Of a stretch of 17,122 nucleotides of DNA, positions 8,199 through 17,122 are shown in pieces (position 1 is the stretch's first letter; the number at the start of each line of letters is the position of its first letter). Below the pieces are notes generated by a model. The model made no database searches and was not told the origin of the DNA. It saw nothing but the letters and a program-made list of their open reading frames with translations. The translations under genes and the position numbers were made by a program. The DNA is taken from contig NW_003130370.1 in assembly GCF_000003605.2 (NCBI RefSeq), forward strand, positions 9,565 to 26,686, read 5' to 3'. The DNA is from Saccoglossus kowalevskii (Eukaryota > Hemichordata > Enteropneusta > Harrimaniidae).

Positions 8199-8918
8199 CA
8201 TACCTCATAGACACTATAACATTACATTAATGGGCAAAGACTATAAATCATATCCAATGCTGTTCTTGCAATTTCATTATTGCTAGCTGCATAGACCAGA
8301 CTATTTTGACTTATTTTGGTTTTAGATGCTATTTTATTGAGATGCATCGTGACAACTGAGGCCATGAAGGATCGGTAGGTTAGTTAATTGTTACTAGTCG
8401 CACCGTGCATGTGCACGTCACACAAATCATGACTTCACGGGCCATATGCCTAGTAAATCGGTGTCATCATTTATATACGATGCAATATTTGGTGATTTAT
8501 TTTTAGTCATTAGATTCCCTGATTCATGACATCATGTGCCAATAAATCCTGAAAATTGGCTTTGCTAAGCGATGAGTCGTTTAGTTCAAAACACTGAATG
8601 ATCATAGCATGGTGTGCAGAGTTTTAAAGGTGAAGTAATTGTTAAGAATATATTAAAATTTGTGGAAAAAGGCAAAGGCTCTTACCTTTAGTACAATGTA
8701 CTTGCATGCGTAGAGTCGATGCGTCACGATTTTTGCGTATCAATTTTTCTCCGCTTTTTACAACAAATAATTCACTTTTTTCTCCTGGGAAAACGTCGTC
8801 AATTTTATTTTATTAACCTGAACTTTGTCTTGACAGCGCAAATTATACCGAAAAAAACGTCTTGATTGATTTCTGACCCCCAAAATTGATTCTTGTCTCA
8901 GTCCGCATGAAAATACTG
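8199..8918. other. non-coding flank of the DIRS remnant
   Basis: No supported gene. A short dyad, CGTGCA-TG-TGCACG, is present at 8404-8417. Composition changes abruptly to GC-rich from about 8919 onward. Confidence 0.45.
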
Positions 8919-8931
8919 CCGCCTACGGCGG
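8919..8931. repeat. GC hairpin at the truncated edge of the DIRS remnant
   Basis: CCGCC-TAC-GGCGG is a perfect 5-bp stem with a 3-nt loop, immediately followed by GGGTCCCGGG. It sits at the junction between AT-rich DNA and the readable recombinase fragment, so it may be part of the element end or of a second small insertion. Confidence 0.45.
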
Positions 8932-8944
8932 GTCCCGGGTTCAT

Positions 8945-9290
8945 TGCGTCAATCAAAATTCAGGTGCTGCCTCCTTGTCAGTCATTACAGGAATGACGAT
9001 CGGTTGTGGATCGCGTCCTGGGATTTGCTTCCTGGCAAGAACCCCGATTCTTGTCTTTATCACTTGATTGTCCAAAAAGGCAACACACCCATTGTTCCTA
9101 GTTCAGCCCGACGCCTACCTGAGGCAAGGGTGAGTAGAAAGACTGTTTTCCACGTCAAAAGTTTGAGTAGTGCTGATCGGAGAGGCTCAACGGGCAGTCT
9201 GCTTAGAGCGGCCAACACAACTGATAAGTTCCAATTGGTTGGTTCCCTCATTCAGGGTCTAGGCCTCTGATTAAACAGTAAACAGTCTCC
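8945..9290 (-). pseudogene. tyrosine recombinase fragment (DIRS type), truncated
   Basis: One minus-strand frame (9251-9060) reads REPTNWNLSVVLAALSRL, then LRSALLKLLTWKTVFLLTLA, then SGRRRAEL. This is the core start of a DIRS tyrosine recombinase, including the helix that carries the first catalytic Arg (within ASGRRRAEL). A preceding segment in another frame gives LIRGLDPE. A following segment after a frameshift gives LARKQIPGRDPQPIVIPVM and DKEAAPEF, which fits the next conserved stretch. The His-x-x-Arg box and the nucleophilic Tyr are absent because sequence similarity ends near 8945. In an active element this enzyme would integrate a circular DNA copy without target duplication. This copy cannot be functional. 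Confidence 0.8.
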
Positions 9291-9409
9291 TAATGGTAGG
9301 ACAACCGGCTAGCCTTGTCCCCAGAGAATCCCAATGGTGGGTGACAAGGCTGACCTGGCAGTGAGTCAACTGAGAGCCTTGATGTGTGTAAGTGGCACAC
9401 AGCTGGGCT

Positions 9410-9700
9410 CAAAGGCAGTGCGCTGTCTGGCTGAGACAGCAGATCCGGAAGTCCAGAAGCCCTGGTGTTTCGACTAACATTTCAAACAGTATTGGAAACC
9501 AGACCTTGCCTTTGACCGTTGGGTGCCACCCACATCGAAGTACAGATGCGCTCCTGTCGAAGTTTTTCCAGTACCTGGTGAATAGCAGGAAGGGAAGAAA
9601 GGCATACATGTCCATATGGGTCCATGGGTGTCGACAAAATGTTCCTGGCCCAGGCTCCTGGAGTCGGTAGGAGTGTCATGTACATTGGGAGCTTGGCGTC
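9410..9700 (-). pseudogene. DIRS Pol linker after RNase H, frameshifted
   Basis: Pieces in different minus-strand frames assemble in order along the DNA: PTPGAWARNILS, VLEKLRQER, WVAPNGQRQG, and WFPILFEMLVETPGLLD. They match the conserved region lying between RNase H and the recombinase in DIRS Pol, where a Val-Ala-Pro block precedes a Trp-Phe-Pro block. At least two frameshifts are needed, one near the MYAFLPF/VCLSSLPA overlap and one between GQRQG and WFPIL. Confidence 0.7.
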
Positions 9701-10270
9701 CCAAGGTGTGGTGAATAGGTCTAACCTTGGACCCTCCCACCGTCAAAACAGTCTGGAGGTTACCCATTGAGGTTATTCGCCACTCCGTGTTCTGGAGATG
9801 GAGCCGCCACGAGAGGGTGTCTGCTTGACTGTTTCTCGCCCCTGGAAGGTGGTGTGGCTAGCTCCACATTGTATTCCCGGTGCAAAAAGAGAATTTGCTT
9901 CACTAGGACTGACGACGATGGGGGTCTGGTCCCCCCTCCTTGTAGCTATAGGAGTCCACCACTGTGTTGTCCATGCGAAGCAAGACTCTGTGGTCTCGAA
10001 TTATGGGTAGAAAGTGAAGTAGTGTTTAGCGCACTTCTTTCAGTTCAAGCCAGTTGATATGGCAGTCCTGAATCTAATGCAGGGGCCATATTTTCCATTG
10101 GGCTTGTTTGTCCAATAGGTGCGCTCCCCAACATGTGAGGGAGGCATCAGTTTCCAGAGTCATATCCGTGGCAATTGCCGACCACCAGGGCAAGGCATCT
10201 CTTGCTTGTTCCGGGAGTGTTACTCGCCTCTCCAGTTCCCGTAAGAGGGCTCGGTGTTGTGTACAGGCAC
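9700..10270 (-). pseudogene. RNase H domain of a DIRS-type reverse transcriptase, with stops
   Basis: The minus-strand frame gives ALPWWSA followed by ETDASLTCWGAHL (10151 leftward), with the first catalytic Asp in TDAS; the usual Gly of the GWGAHL block is Cys here. After a TAG at 10074-10076 the same frame continues CHINWLELKEVR, with the catalytic Glu in LEL, then a TAA at 10026-10028, then LLHFLP and VLLRMDNTVV, with the second catalytic Asp in MDN (9966-9974). After frameshifts, ILFLHREYNVELA and ADTLSWRLHLQNTEWRI complete the domain. Product once needed: degradation of RNA in RNA-DNA hybrids during reverse transcription. It is clearly dead. Confidence 0.85.
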
Positions 10271-10469
10271 AGCAGTAGCACCACCTATTTCCACACTGGT
10301 GAATACGTATGGAGCCATGCAAAACCTGAAGGGAAGTGAATCTGGGCGAATCGTGGGAGTCACTGACTCACTGGGTGTATCGGAATATGCAGGTAAGTAT
10401 TGCTCAAATCTAGTGAGGCTAACCTGTAGAAACAGAGCATGGAGAATAATATGGTGCTGGACGTTTCCA

Positions 10470-10740
10470 GGAAGCTCATACTGATTTAGTCTGCTTAAGT
10501 CCAGAACGGGACACAGCCACCTGTAGTCTCAGTTGTAGTCTTTGGAACCACCAATACTCGCAATAGAAGCCCGGACTTAACACAGAGTCGCCTATCCTGT
10601 GTATAGCATCCTTTGTAAGCAAACTATCTACCTGCTGTCGGATTGCTCCTGCTTTGTGGGGGTCCCCTGGTAGTGCCCCGAATGAGGCTTGTGCCACTGG
10701 GGTTGAGATTGACCTGGAGAGTCAAGCCTGCCGCCAAACA
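10470..10740 (-). pseudogene. reverse transcriptase N-terminal (fingers) fragment, palm missing
   Basis: Minus-strand pieces read GGRLDS near 10735, then IRQQVDSLLTKDAIHRI, then SPGFYCEYWWF, and after a frameshift PVLDLSRLNQYELP. These match the entry segment and first fingers motif of DIRS-group RTs. The next recognisable DIRS segment is already the ALPWW block preceding RNase H at about 10196, only some 280 bp away. The palm with its catalytic Asp motifs normally occupies well over 150 residues here, and I cannot see it in any frame. An internal deletion is the simplest explanation. Confidence 0.75.
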
Positions 10741-11059
10741 TATGCCCATCCCCTTTGTCGCAAGAGGAAGCATCAAATCTGAGGGGGGCGTTTGCCTCCT
10801 GGCTACTTCTGGCCAGTGGGTGTTGACTTTGGGTCCTTACCGCTTGCTCTTGGCAGAAGCCAAACTGGCTCGCGGGTCTCACCTCTACCAACTGGTCAGT
10901 GGGATCCATCCTCAAAAAAGAAGAGGGTGGGAGAGGTCCAGCCTGTGTAACTGAGGCTTTGGTGCGCCCAGTAAAAATACCTAAAACCGCATTCCGCCCC
11001 TGCCACCCACGAGAGCCAGATGACACTGCAGGATATCCCACTTAGCCATGTGGTGTCCA

Positions 11060-11680
11060 ACCAATGGATGTGTCTGCTAGTCTAGGAGGCTGGTGCATTC
11101 TGCCATTGAGACTTTAGAGTGCTGGCGGAAATTCGTTTCAGTGGGCTGGCCACAACTCGAAGGTTGAGGGTCGCCACTCTGCTTTCAGTGCATAGATTGT
11201 TTCCGACTAACCGGTCGAAATATTCCATGAATGCAGCCACCACCTTTGCCTGTCCCACCGAACAAAAAAAATGCGTGGTACCAGGGTCGGGGGAGCAACC
11301 GAAGGATGCGATCGAGGTGCAAGATTTGACTCCAGACTTTGCTGGCTCCGGTCTCAAACACTACTCGATCGGGTAGCGCTTGATCCAGTGGAAAAGTTTG
11401 AGCATAAAATTGACCTACCCTAAGGACTTAGGCTTCTATTCAGTGGGGGAATAAGGTCCGTCCATCAACACCGTCTGTGCCCCCCTACGTCCAGCACTTT
11501 GTGGAATCCAAAGCAATACCGAATGCAGGACTCTAGATCCCGAAAGTGACAGTCTTATTGAGAGTGACTGTCTCAGGATCGGGGAGGGGCAGCATCAGGT
11601 CACTAGGATCGATGTTCCCCTCTCACCCCACGGCGTGGCTCACGGAGTCATTCCGAGGAACAGACTCAGAATAGTAGCCC
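11060..11680 (-). pseudogene. upstream DIRS ORF (gag-position) remnant
   Basis: On the minus strand before the RT, a frame broken by a TGA and two TAG codons reads SVPRNDSVSHAVG, then DPSDLMLPLPDPETVTLN, then KTVTFG, SPAFGIALDSTKCWT. A second frame (11357-11082) is open for 91 codons. The placement before RT fits the gag-like ORF of DIRS elements, which is poorly conserved. I do not recognise a specific domain. A nested inverted repeat at 11536-11580 (GATCC/GGATC outside GACAGTC/GACTGTC) lies inside it. Confidence 0.45.
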
Positions 11681-11681
11681 G

Positions 11682-11731
11682 AGGTTGCACATTTAAATGA
11701 TACTATTTTGACGGCCATATTGGATTTATGC
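11682..11731 (-). repeat. dispersed repeat, copy 3 (reverse orientation)
   Basis: The reverse complement contains GCATAAATCCAATATGGCC followed by GTC and then blocks shared with 5662-5690. It sits exactly at the right edge of the DIRS remnant, so it is either part of that element's terminus or the repeat into which the element inserted. Confidence 0.6.
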
Positions 11732-13165
11732 AAATTCTTATTCAATCAAATGTTTCACAATCACATACATTCACACACACCAAACCATATCACAGCAACT
11801 TAAATATCCGAAATTGGTACATGAGCAGAAGGCAGTGAGTTGAGTAAGCGAATTTTACCTTTTCATTCGGTCTGGTCGTGGAGTAGATTTTCCCGCAAAA
11901 TCATAATGTTTGGTAAAATTTACATTGTCATGCAATTACCAGTCTAATTTCATTACAAACTGGCTACAAGCATTAGCTTCAGCACATTACACAGACATTC
12001 ATAAAGTCAATTATATAATTATGTAATTTAATGTTGCATTCCAACTTTGTAAGCTCAAAACATTAAACAAATATATTTTTTTCGAAAATATATATTAGAT
12101 ATTGAAAACAGATATCTTTCCCTCCAACATACCTACAATTTAACTGGTACCCAGGACGAATCAAAGTCCCCGAATCACCAAATGTCCATTGTTTACAAAT
12201 GTAACTTAATTGAGGGGACTGCTTGTAATAGTAAAATTTCATGGTATATATGGGATTGAACCTCACAGATTTGTGTGGGAAGTTCAAAATTATTTCCATA
12301 TATATTATATATTATTACAAAATTAATATATCAATTAATAAATGTATGTGACGTTGGTAGACTAGAAAATAGGGGATATATTGGAATGCTTAGGAAAATA
12401 ACTCTCCACCGAAGTGGCAAATGTTTGATAGCTCACATAAGACACTGTGCACTGACTCACTTCATATTAGCATTGCGCAACACATCTATGTTTGCTGTTC
12501 GAATGTTTAATTAACCCACAAATTCTTAATCATATAAAATAGCTTAGTCTATGTCAAATGCATGTTAATGTATTATGGTGAGAAATAAAACGCAACTGTC
12601 AAATAAGTCTACTCAAAGACATAATAACTAAGTACATATAAAAGCTGGTGAATAAACAGAATAACATAACGTATCAACAAATGAACCGTATGTGAGAATA
12701 TATTACGATGAAGTTCAAAAACACATGCTCGAATATGAACAGATTGTATAACGTACACATACTAGTATATAAAAGGAAGAAATTAACATATGTAATGAAT
12801 AGTGAATATAATTATAATATTTTTAGTAATTGCAACTGTGCAAACAGTAGTTATTGATTAATAATCATTTTCTCGAAATCTATTTCATAATTTATGTTGG
12901 CCATTCCACCGTGATTTCCATTTTCTCGGTTTCTCTGGCCTCGTCCTGCATTTTTGCTGTCATGGCTACTCATCTGCACTGGACGTTTCTTAACATGTCC
13001 TTGGTGTGTGAACATAATGGCCCATTTTAACGTCATCCGCTGGTTGTTTGTAGTCATCCTCTATTTTTTCCCCAGAAAGACCCCTTCCACCTGTGTAATT
13101 GCAAATATTCCTCTTTTAGTTTGCTATCTTGTATTTTCTCACTCCACTTGACACACGATCACGAG
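11732..13165. other. AT-rich non-coding region
   Basis: About 1.4 kb without a supported gene. Open frames at 12063-12514 and at 12851-13057 (minus; Asn/Lys-rich product) show no family motif or convincing splice pair. Confidence 0.5.
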
Positions 13166-13166
13166 T

Positions 13167-13327
13167 CCCCCCCCCATCAATCGGTTTTGTCGAACTGTTT
13201 CTGTTGCAAGTAACAATTATACCCCCCCCCCCAAAAAAAACAACAACAACCACTGACATAAATATATATGCTGGTATATACATGTGCTCCCGTTATTTAC
13301 GATGTGTGTGTGTGTGGCGGGGGGGAG
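13167..13327. repeat. cluster of homopolymer and simple repeats
   Basis: A C9 tract (13167-13175), a C11 tract followed by A8 and (AAC)n (13222-13250), a GT run (13302-13316) and a G7 tract followed by GA repeats lie within 160 bp. The open frame across this interval is low complexity. Confidence 0.85.
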
Positions 13328-13415
13328 AGAGGTGTACTAGCCAATCCCCGTCAGCAGGCGATGTAAACTGTTAATATACAGAATACAGAATGTACAAAGC
13401 TAAAATAAACTCATT

Positions 13416-13432
13416 ACATAATTAAATTATGT
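13416..13432. repeat. 17-bp near-palindrome
   Basis: ACATAATT and AATTATGT are perfect reverse complements around a single A. Likely incidental in AT-rich DNA. Confidence 0.35.
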
Positions 13433-13791
13433 TCATTTCATTCGACCGGCCACTTGCTTGTTTGCAATCGCACACAAACTTTCGCGGGCCCTAGACTATT
13501 GGGTTTAAAACAGGAAAATACCCATGCAAATGACGGAGTCCATGGACAAAATCGTTCGCTGCGACTGATAATTTCTCAAAACGTCTAGCGTTTTCTTTTT
13601 ATAAAATATTATGTCTGAACAAATGTTAATGCTATAAATGGCAGCATATTGATAAAGAATCACGTACAAGAAGTCGTCAACAGAAATCATATTATTGGGG
13701 TCTCAAATGGTAAACACATATTATGTTTACAAATATACCACAGGGAGCCCAGGAACTATAATAAACTGTAGTACGCAGTCTCTATGAGCGC
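13433..13791. other. non-coding stretch
   Basis: No supported gene. There is a short GC-rich patch, CTTTCGCGGGCCCTAG, near 13480. Confidence 0.45.
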
Positions 13792-13803
13792 GGGGGGGGG
13801 GGG
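13792..13803. repeat. G12 homopolymer
   Basis: Twelve consecutive G after GCGC. Such a tract can form G-quadruplex structures and is prone to length error in assemblies. Confidence 0.9.
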
Positions 13804-14389
13804 TATCGGCTGGTACGTAGTGTAAGAAATAGACAAGGGATAAAGGCTCCGGCGAGCTCATATTTTTTAAACTGGAAAAAACATGTTACAAATAACCCCG
13901 CCATTATTGTCAGCGCCTTCGGGCTCCCTCGACGCGGGCAAAATCGACACACAACTTTTTTCAGTTGAGGAAGCCTAGTTTAAGGGATCATGCAGCCTAA
14001 ACCTAAAAACAAGTCTCAAACACACGGACACATGAGTTTTGGTGAAAGACGCCAAGTACTGGGGATAAAGAACAATTGAAACTTGCTGGTTTAGAGAAGA
14101 AAACAAAAGCGGCAAGCACGAATATCTCATGAAAATATTATATTCTGAATTATCGAAGTTAAGACATGCTATGTTATTCACAATTTGGCGCACGTGTAGC
14201 CGAAATACCAAAACGCTTGTTGAACTCGATCCATCTATATGGATATTTGCTGAAGTTTGTTTTAGAAAGGTCTCTATTCTAGGATCTGCTGTTGCTATGT
14301 GAAGCCATTACGTAAAAAATCTATTGGAACCAGAACTTGAGAGTGGCGACAAGAACAAACTCCTATGTAAGTGTTCTTGTCTGCTTTGT
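13804..14389. other. non-coding stretch
   Basis: No supported gene. The minus-strand frame at 13975-14211 has no recognisable domain. Confidence 0.45.
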
Positions 14390-14454
14390 ATTTATTTATT
14401 TATTTATTTATGTATTTATGTATTTATTTATTTATTTATTTATTTATTTATTTT
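14390..14454. repeat. TATT tetranucleotide microsatellite
   Basis: About 16 near-perfect TATT units with two TATG variants near the middle. Confidence 0.95.
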
Positions 14455-14987
14455 TGGTTTTTCTTAATTAAGATAGAAGTCTACTCAGAAATACCCAGAT
14501 TATATAATAAATAAATTGTACTCCTTCAAGAATAATGATTTTAAAAAGTTGAGCGTGTCACAAATTATATTTTAGTGAATGGCTGACATTTTGTTAGTAT
14601 TATAAAGCTTATATGTTCATGGATATTATGCCATATCTCAATTTATATGTATATGGTGTCTGATTAGCATAAATTTGCATATTATTTGTAAGCAAAATTC
14701 CATAATTTCTTTGTCGTTTTGACGCTTTAGTTAGTCATTAGGTCATAATAAATTTATCACCTGATATCACTTATTCATAAGAGTATTATATTATCAACTC
14801 ACATTTGGTAGTAGCCGATTGGTGTACTGTTAAAAATATAAAGTATGCTATTGCAAAGTTTATTTACCTCTCTGTAGTGATATACAGTGATAAGCAGAAA
14901 GTTCACCTTAGTTTATAAACATATTTATAAAAAAATTTAAATACCTATTATCAACTTTAAATATTAAATACTGATTGGCTCAAGAGC

Positions 14988-14999
14988 TGACAATTGTCA
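14988..14999. promoter_or_regulatory. 12-bp perfect palindrome TGACAATTGTCA
   Basis: The palindrome abuts the first unit of the 19-bp tandem array. Its core CAATTG is an E-box form. No adjoining gene is visible, so a regulatory role is speculative. Confidence 0.3.
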
Positions 15000-15000
15000 A

Positions 15001-15095
15001 TGTCCATAATGTGCGTACATGTCCATAATGTGCGTACATGTCCATAATGTGCGTACATGTCCATAATGTGCGTACATGTCCATAATGTGCGTACA
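15001..15095. repeat. 5 x 19-bp perfect tandem repeat
   Basis: Five identical 19-bp units of TGTCCATAATGTGCGTACA are followed by a four-base partial unit. Each unit contains ATGT-GCGT-ACAT, and each junction forms ACATGT, so every unit carries dyad symmetry. The array is flanked by TGATTGGCT (14972-14980) and its reverse complement AGCCAATCA (15138-15146), both containing a CCAAT-type core. Confidence 0.95.
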
Positions 15096-15146
15096 TGTCT
15101 TCACATGACATAGCAACTTAGTGGATGGCAGTGAATCAGCCAATCA

Positions 15147-16974
15147 TAAATTACATGACAATGCTCAATATTTTATTTTGTAAACTCATGAAACTATTGT
15201 CCCAGGGCACGAGGCACCATAAAATAGCATTCTTTTGTGTGTTACAGTGACATATTTTGAGAAACTTGTCCTAGTATTTTTCAAAAATCGCTATTTTTAG
15301 AGCAATTCCATAGAGAATAATGTTTGCATTTGTTAACACTTTTTAAAACCCAGATTTTTTCAAGAAAACAAAAAATACCTCATCATTAACAATGTATTAT
15401 TTTTTCAGCCTATGAAACCAGCGTACAATTTGAGATATGGCATAATATCTTTGCCATGGGAACCTATGGTAAAAGTAATATAATATTGCCAAAATCTACT
15501 GAAATACTACCATTTTCTCAAAAATTAAGCTGATGACCCCCAATTTTTTAAGTCAATATTCCTATATTGCCCGAAAATACAATTTATTAAATACTAGATT
15601 AATTCTGGGTATTTGAATTCATGAGTAGGTGTCTACTTCAAGTTATCGCAGTTATCAGAGTATAAAATTATTTTGTATACAGGTGACCAAGATGCAATTG
15701 ATTTGATCTGGTTTGTAACAGGGACACCAGCAATTATGCAAAGCAGACCATCTGTAATGGAAATAACAATAACTAGTAATTCAAGTACAGAAACATCATC
15801 GATGTCACCTTACTTATGCCATTAACATACTTTAGATATGAAGACTTTAAGCATAACATGTTCAGCTAGGATTGGGACATTTTGGTATTACTTAATACGT
15901 CGTCTGCTGAAAGCCTCCATGGACAGCTGAAATGAATGATATGTAACAGTGTTTTTCACTAAACTTCAAATGTTGGAGTACAAATAAATATATCTGCTTA
16001 GAAGAGCTTCAGGCTTACTGAAACTGATTAATATTGATTGTCACAGTATGTAACAACATATTTTGTGGTCTGTGTGTGGTGCATGCAGTAAATTTATTCT
16101 GTACTCAAACAGTTTATACTGTGAAATAATGCTCATGGACACACAGATGAGCTTGTGGTGTGATACAGTATAGCAACATTCTGAGGAGAGTTTGGAGCTT
16201 AAGAGTTTTGGAGCTTTATTTTCAAAGCTATGTGTCGCGTTAATTTTATTTATTTGTTTCGACAATGAGAATTTAAAGGGTCGTTGTCATTCTTTTTTTA
16301 TAAAAACTGATACTCTTGTGAACCATAATTGGAAATCTCTCAACTGTGCTGTGTACTCTGATTTGTTGATGCTCAATGATGTAACACATTATTTCATTTT
16401 AGGCGGGTTGCTATGTACTATGTACTGTCAAATGAAAATAATCATTCAGTCCTACTGCCATGGTTGATCACCACACTTATCTTCATTTATGAATTACAAC
16501 ATATTTTGCATGAGAAATGTTTTCCACAATATGTGTATATTATTGATGCCTAATTTGAAAAGAATACTTTTGAGCGCACAACTGGGCGCATTCCAGATGC
16601 TTATAGGTTGGCTTATGTTAGTTGATTCGTCTGGCACATTTCCTCAGAGGTTTATAAACCAATTATTCAAAACTAATACGTACCTGTCTAAGATGTTTGA
16701 CCAGCAGCCACTTTGTTTCAAGAAAATTTTCAGGGAAATGTAATTTCCATCTTTTTTTTGCTTATGTCTCAAACTCACCCAAACTTGGTACACAGACATT
16801 TGTGTTTTAGCACATCACCAAAGATTGATATAAGAATTTTGGCACCCGTTAAACTTGACACATCTTGGAATAGATGTTCAGGTCTCATGCCACTAATTAA
16901 CCAATGGCTGCTCGTAGTCAATTTAAATGCCTAGCAAGAACCAATGACATTTTTTTAAATATTTTTTTTCTCAG
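15147..16974. other. AT-rich non-coding region with a possible dispersed repeat
   Basis: No supported gene to 16974. The open frames at 16041-16743 are AT-rich and motif-free. The stretch 16710-16880 (containing CTCACCCAAACTTGGTACAC) resembles the type of short motif found in interspersed repeats of invertebrate genomes, but I cannot name a family. Confidence 0.4.
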
Positions 16975-17095
16975 GTGCTCCCTGTTTGAGGGCGTAATCA
17001 CCTGGGTCAGAGGTGAGACCAACATGTGGTATTTTGTTTACTACGTCTTTACTAGACTCTTCACATCCGACAATGTACAACACACACTTACATAA
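16975..17095 (+). CDS. weak candidate terminal exon
   Basis: A strong acceptor (AT then eight T then CTCAG, AG at 16973-16974) precedes a frame reading CSLFEGVITWVRGETNMW and continuing to TAA at 17093-17095. Alternatively, the GTGAGA at 17013 could be a donor ending a 38-nt exon. I recognise no domain. It may equally be chance in an AT-rich frame. Confidence 0.2.
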
Positions 17096-17122
17096 GGTAA
17101 GGTTCATGCCAGGTTCGGCCAC

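Larger units (their letters stand above)
8938..11690 (-). mobile_element. decayed DIRS-like (tyrosine-recombinase) retrotransposon remnant
   Basis: Read on the minus strand, the segment carries, in order, an upstream gag-position region, reverse transcriptase N-terminus, RNase H, the post-RNase H linker and a tyrosine recombinase. This is the order of DIRS-group elements and separates it from Gypsy (DDE integrase) and non-LTR elements. Coding capacity is destroyed by in-frame stops (for example at 10026-10028 and 10074-10076) and several frameshifts. GC is clearly higher than in both flanks, and composition changes near 8938 and 11690 mark the likely edges. The recombinase is cut off at the left edge and the RT palm is missing. 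I could not identify the split terminal repeats typical of DIRS, so the exact ends are approximate. The plus-strand open frames in this interval are shadows. Confidence 0.85.
14622..15449. mobile_element. candidate ~830-bp element bounded by 19-bp inverted repeats
   Basis: The sequence at 14622-14640 is the exact reverse complement of TGAGATATGGCATAATATC at 15431-15449. Similarity continues loosely inward for a few bases (CAATTT against CAAATT) but not beyond. A 19-bp perfect match is unlikely by chance at this distance. No transposase frame is present, so a non-autonomous element or two oppositely oriented copies of a dispersed repeat are both possible. I see no target-site duplication outside the arms. 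Confidence 0.4.

Noticed and set aside
8944-11376. Plus-strand open frames inside the DIRS remnant
   Set aside because: They are antisense shadows of the minus-strand element; the recognisable motifs are all on the minus strand.
12240-12275. GGTTCAATCCC-like B box on the minus strand suggesting a tRNA
   Set aside because: No T-stem pairing and no acceptor or anticodon arm upstream.
12851-13057. 68-residue minus-strand frame rich in Asn, Lys and Arg
   Set aside because: Low-complexity composition, no motif, no splice context that favours it over chance.
13129-13374. 81-residue plus-strand frame
   Set aside because: It runs through C, A, GT and G homopolymer/simple repeats and reflects their composition.

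Overview
The window looks like AT-rich nuclear DNA from an invertebrate metazoan, possibly a marine lophotrochozoan such as a mollusc. I base that on sparse short exons with splice signals, many micro- and minisatellites, a decayed DIRS-type (tyrosine-recombinase) retrotransposon, and no sign of bacterial operons or ribosome binding sites. The phylum assignment is a guess. Most of the window is intergenic or intronic, and most open frames in it are chance or repeat artefacts.

Layout, left to right. Bases 1-606 are a perfect 48-bp tandem array cut by the left edge of the window. Bases 959-1070 are a GC-rich, strongly self-complementary insertion flanked by a 9-bp direct repeat. Bases 1498-2124 hold a TA microsatellite, an LTR-like CAGGGGGGAA motif and a CAAGACT minisatellite. 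Bases 4054-4446 (minus) are a convincing first coding exon of a class II aldolase/adducin-family protein with a probable mitochondrial presequence and a clean 5' splice site. Just upstream of it are a nuclear-receptor-type half-site, a CRE-like palindrome and a TATA box. Bases 6029-6146 (minus) are a convincing terminal exon encoding a Cys-rich CRC/CXC-like tail, with AATAAA 20 nt after the stop.

Bases about 8938-11690 (minus) are a DIRS-like element. In element order I can read an upstream gag-position region, the reverse transcriptase N-terminus, RNase H, a post-RNase H linker and the N-terminal half of a tyrosine recombinase. All are broken by stops and frameshifts. The RT palm appears deleted, and the recombinase is truncated before its catalytic C-terminus. 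The element is therefore dead.

The right third (11.7-17.1 kb) is mostly non-coding: homopolymer tracts, a TATT microsatellite, a pair of inverted 19-mers 790 bp apart enclosing a 5 x 19-bp tandem array, and one weak candidate exon at 16975-17095. The two supported host exons belong to different minus-strand genes whose remaining exons I could not find. I see no multi-gene system. The least explained object is the structured 112-bp insertion at 959-1070.
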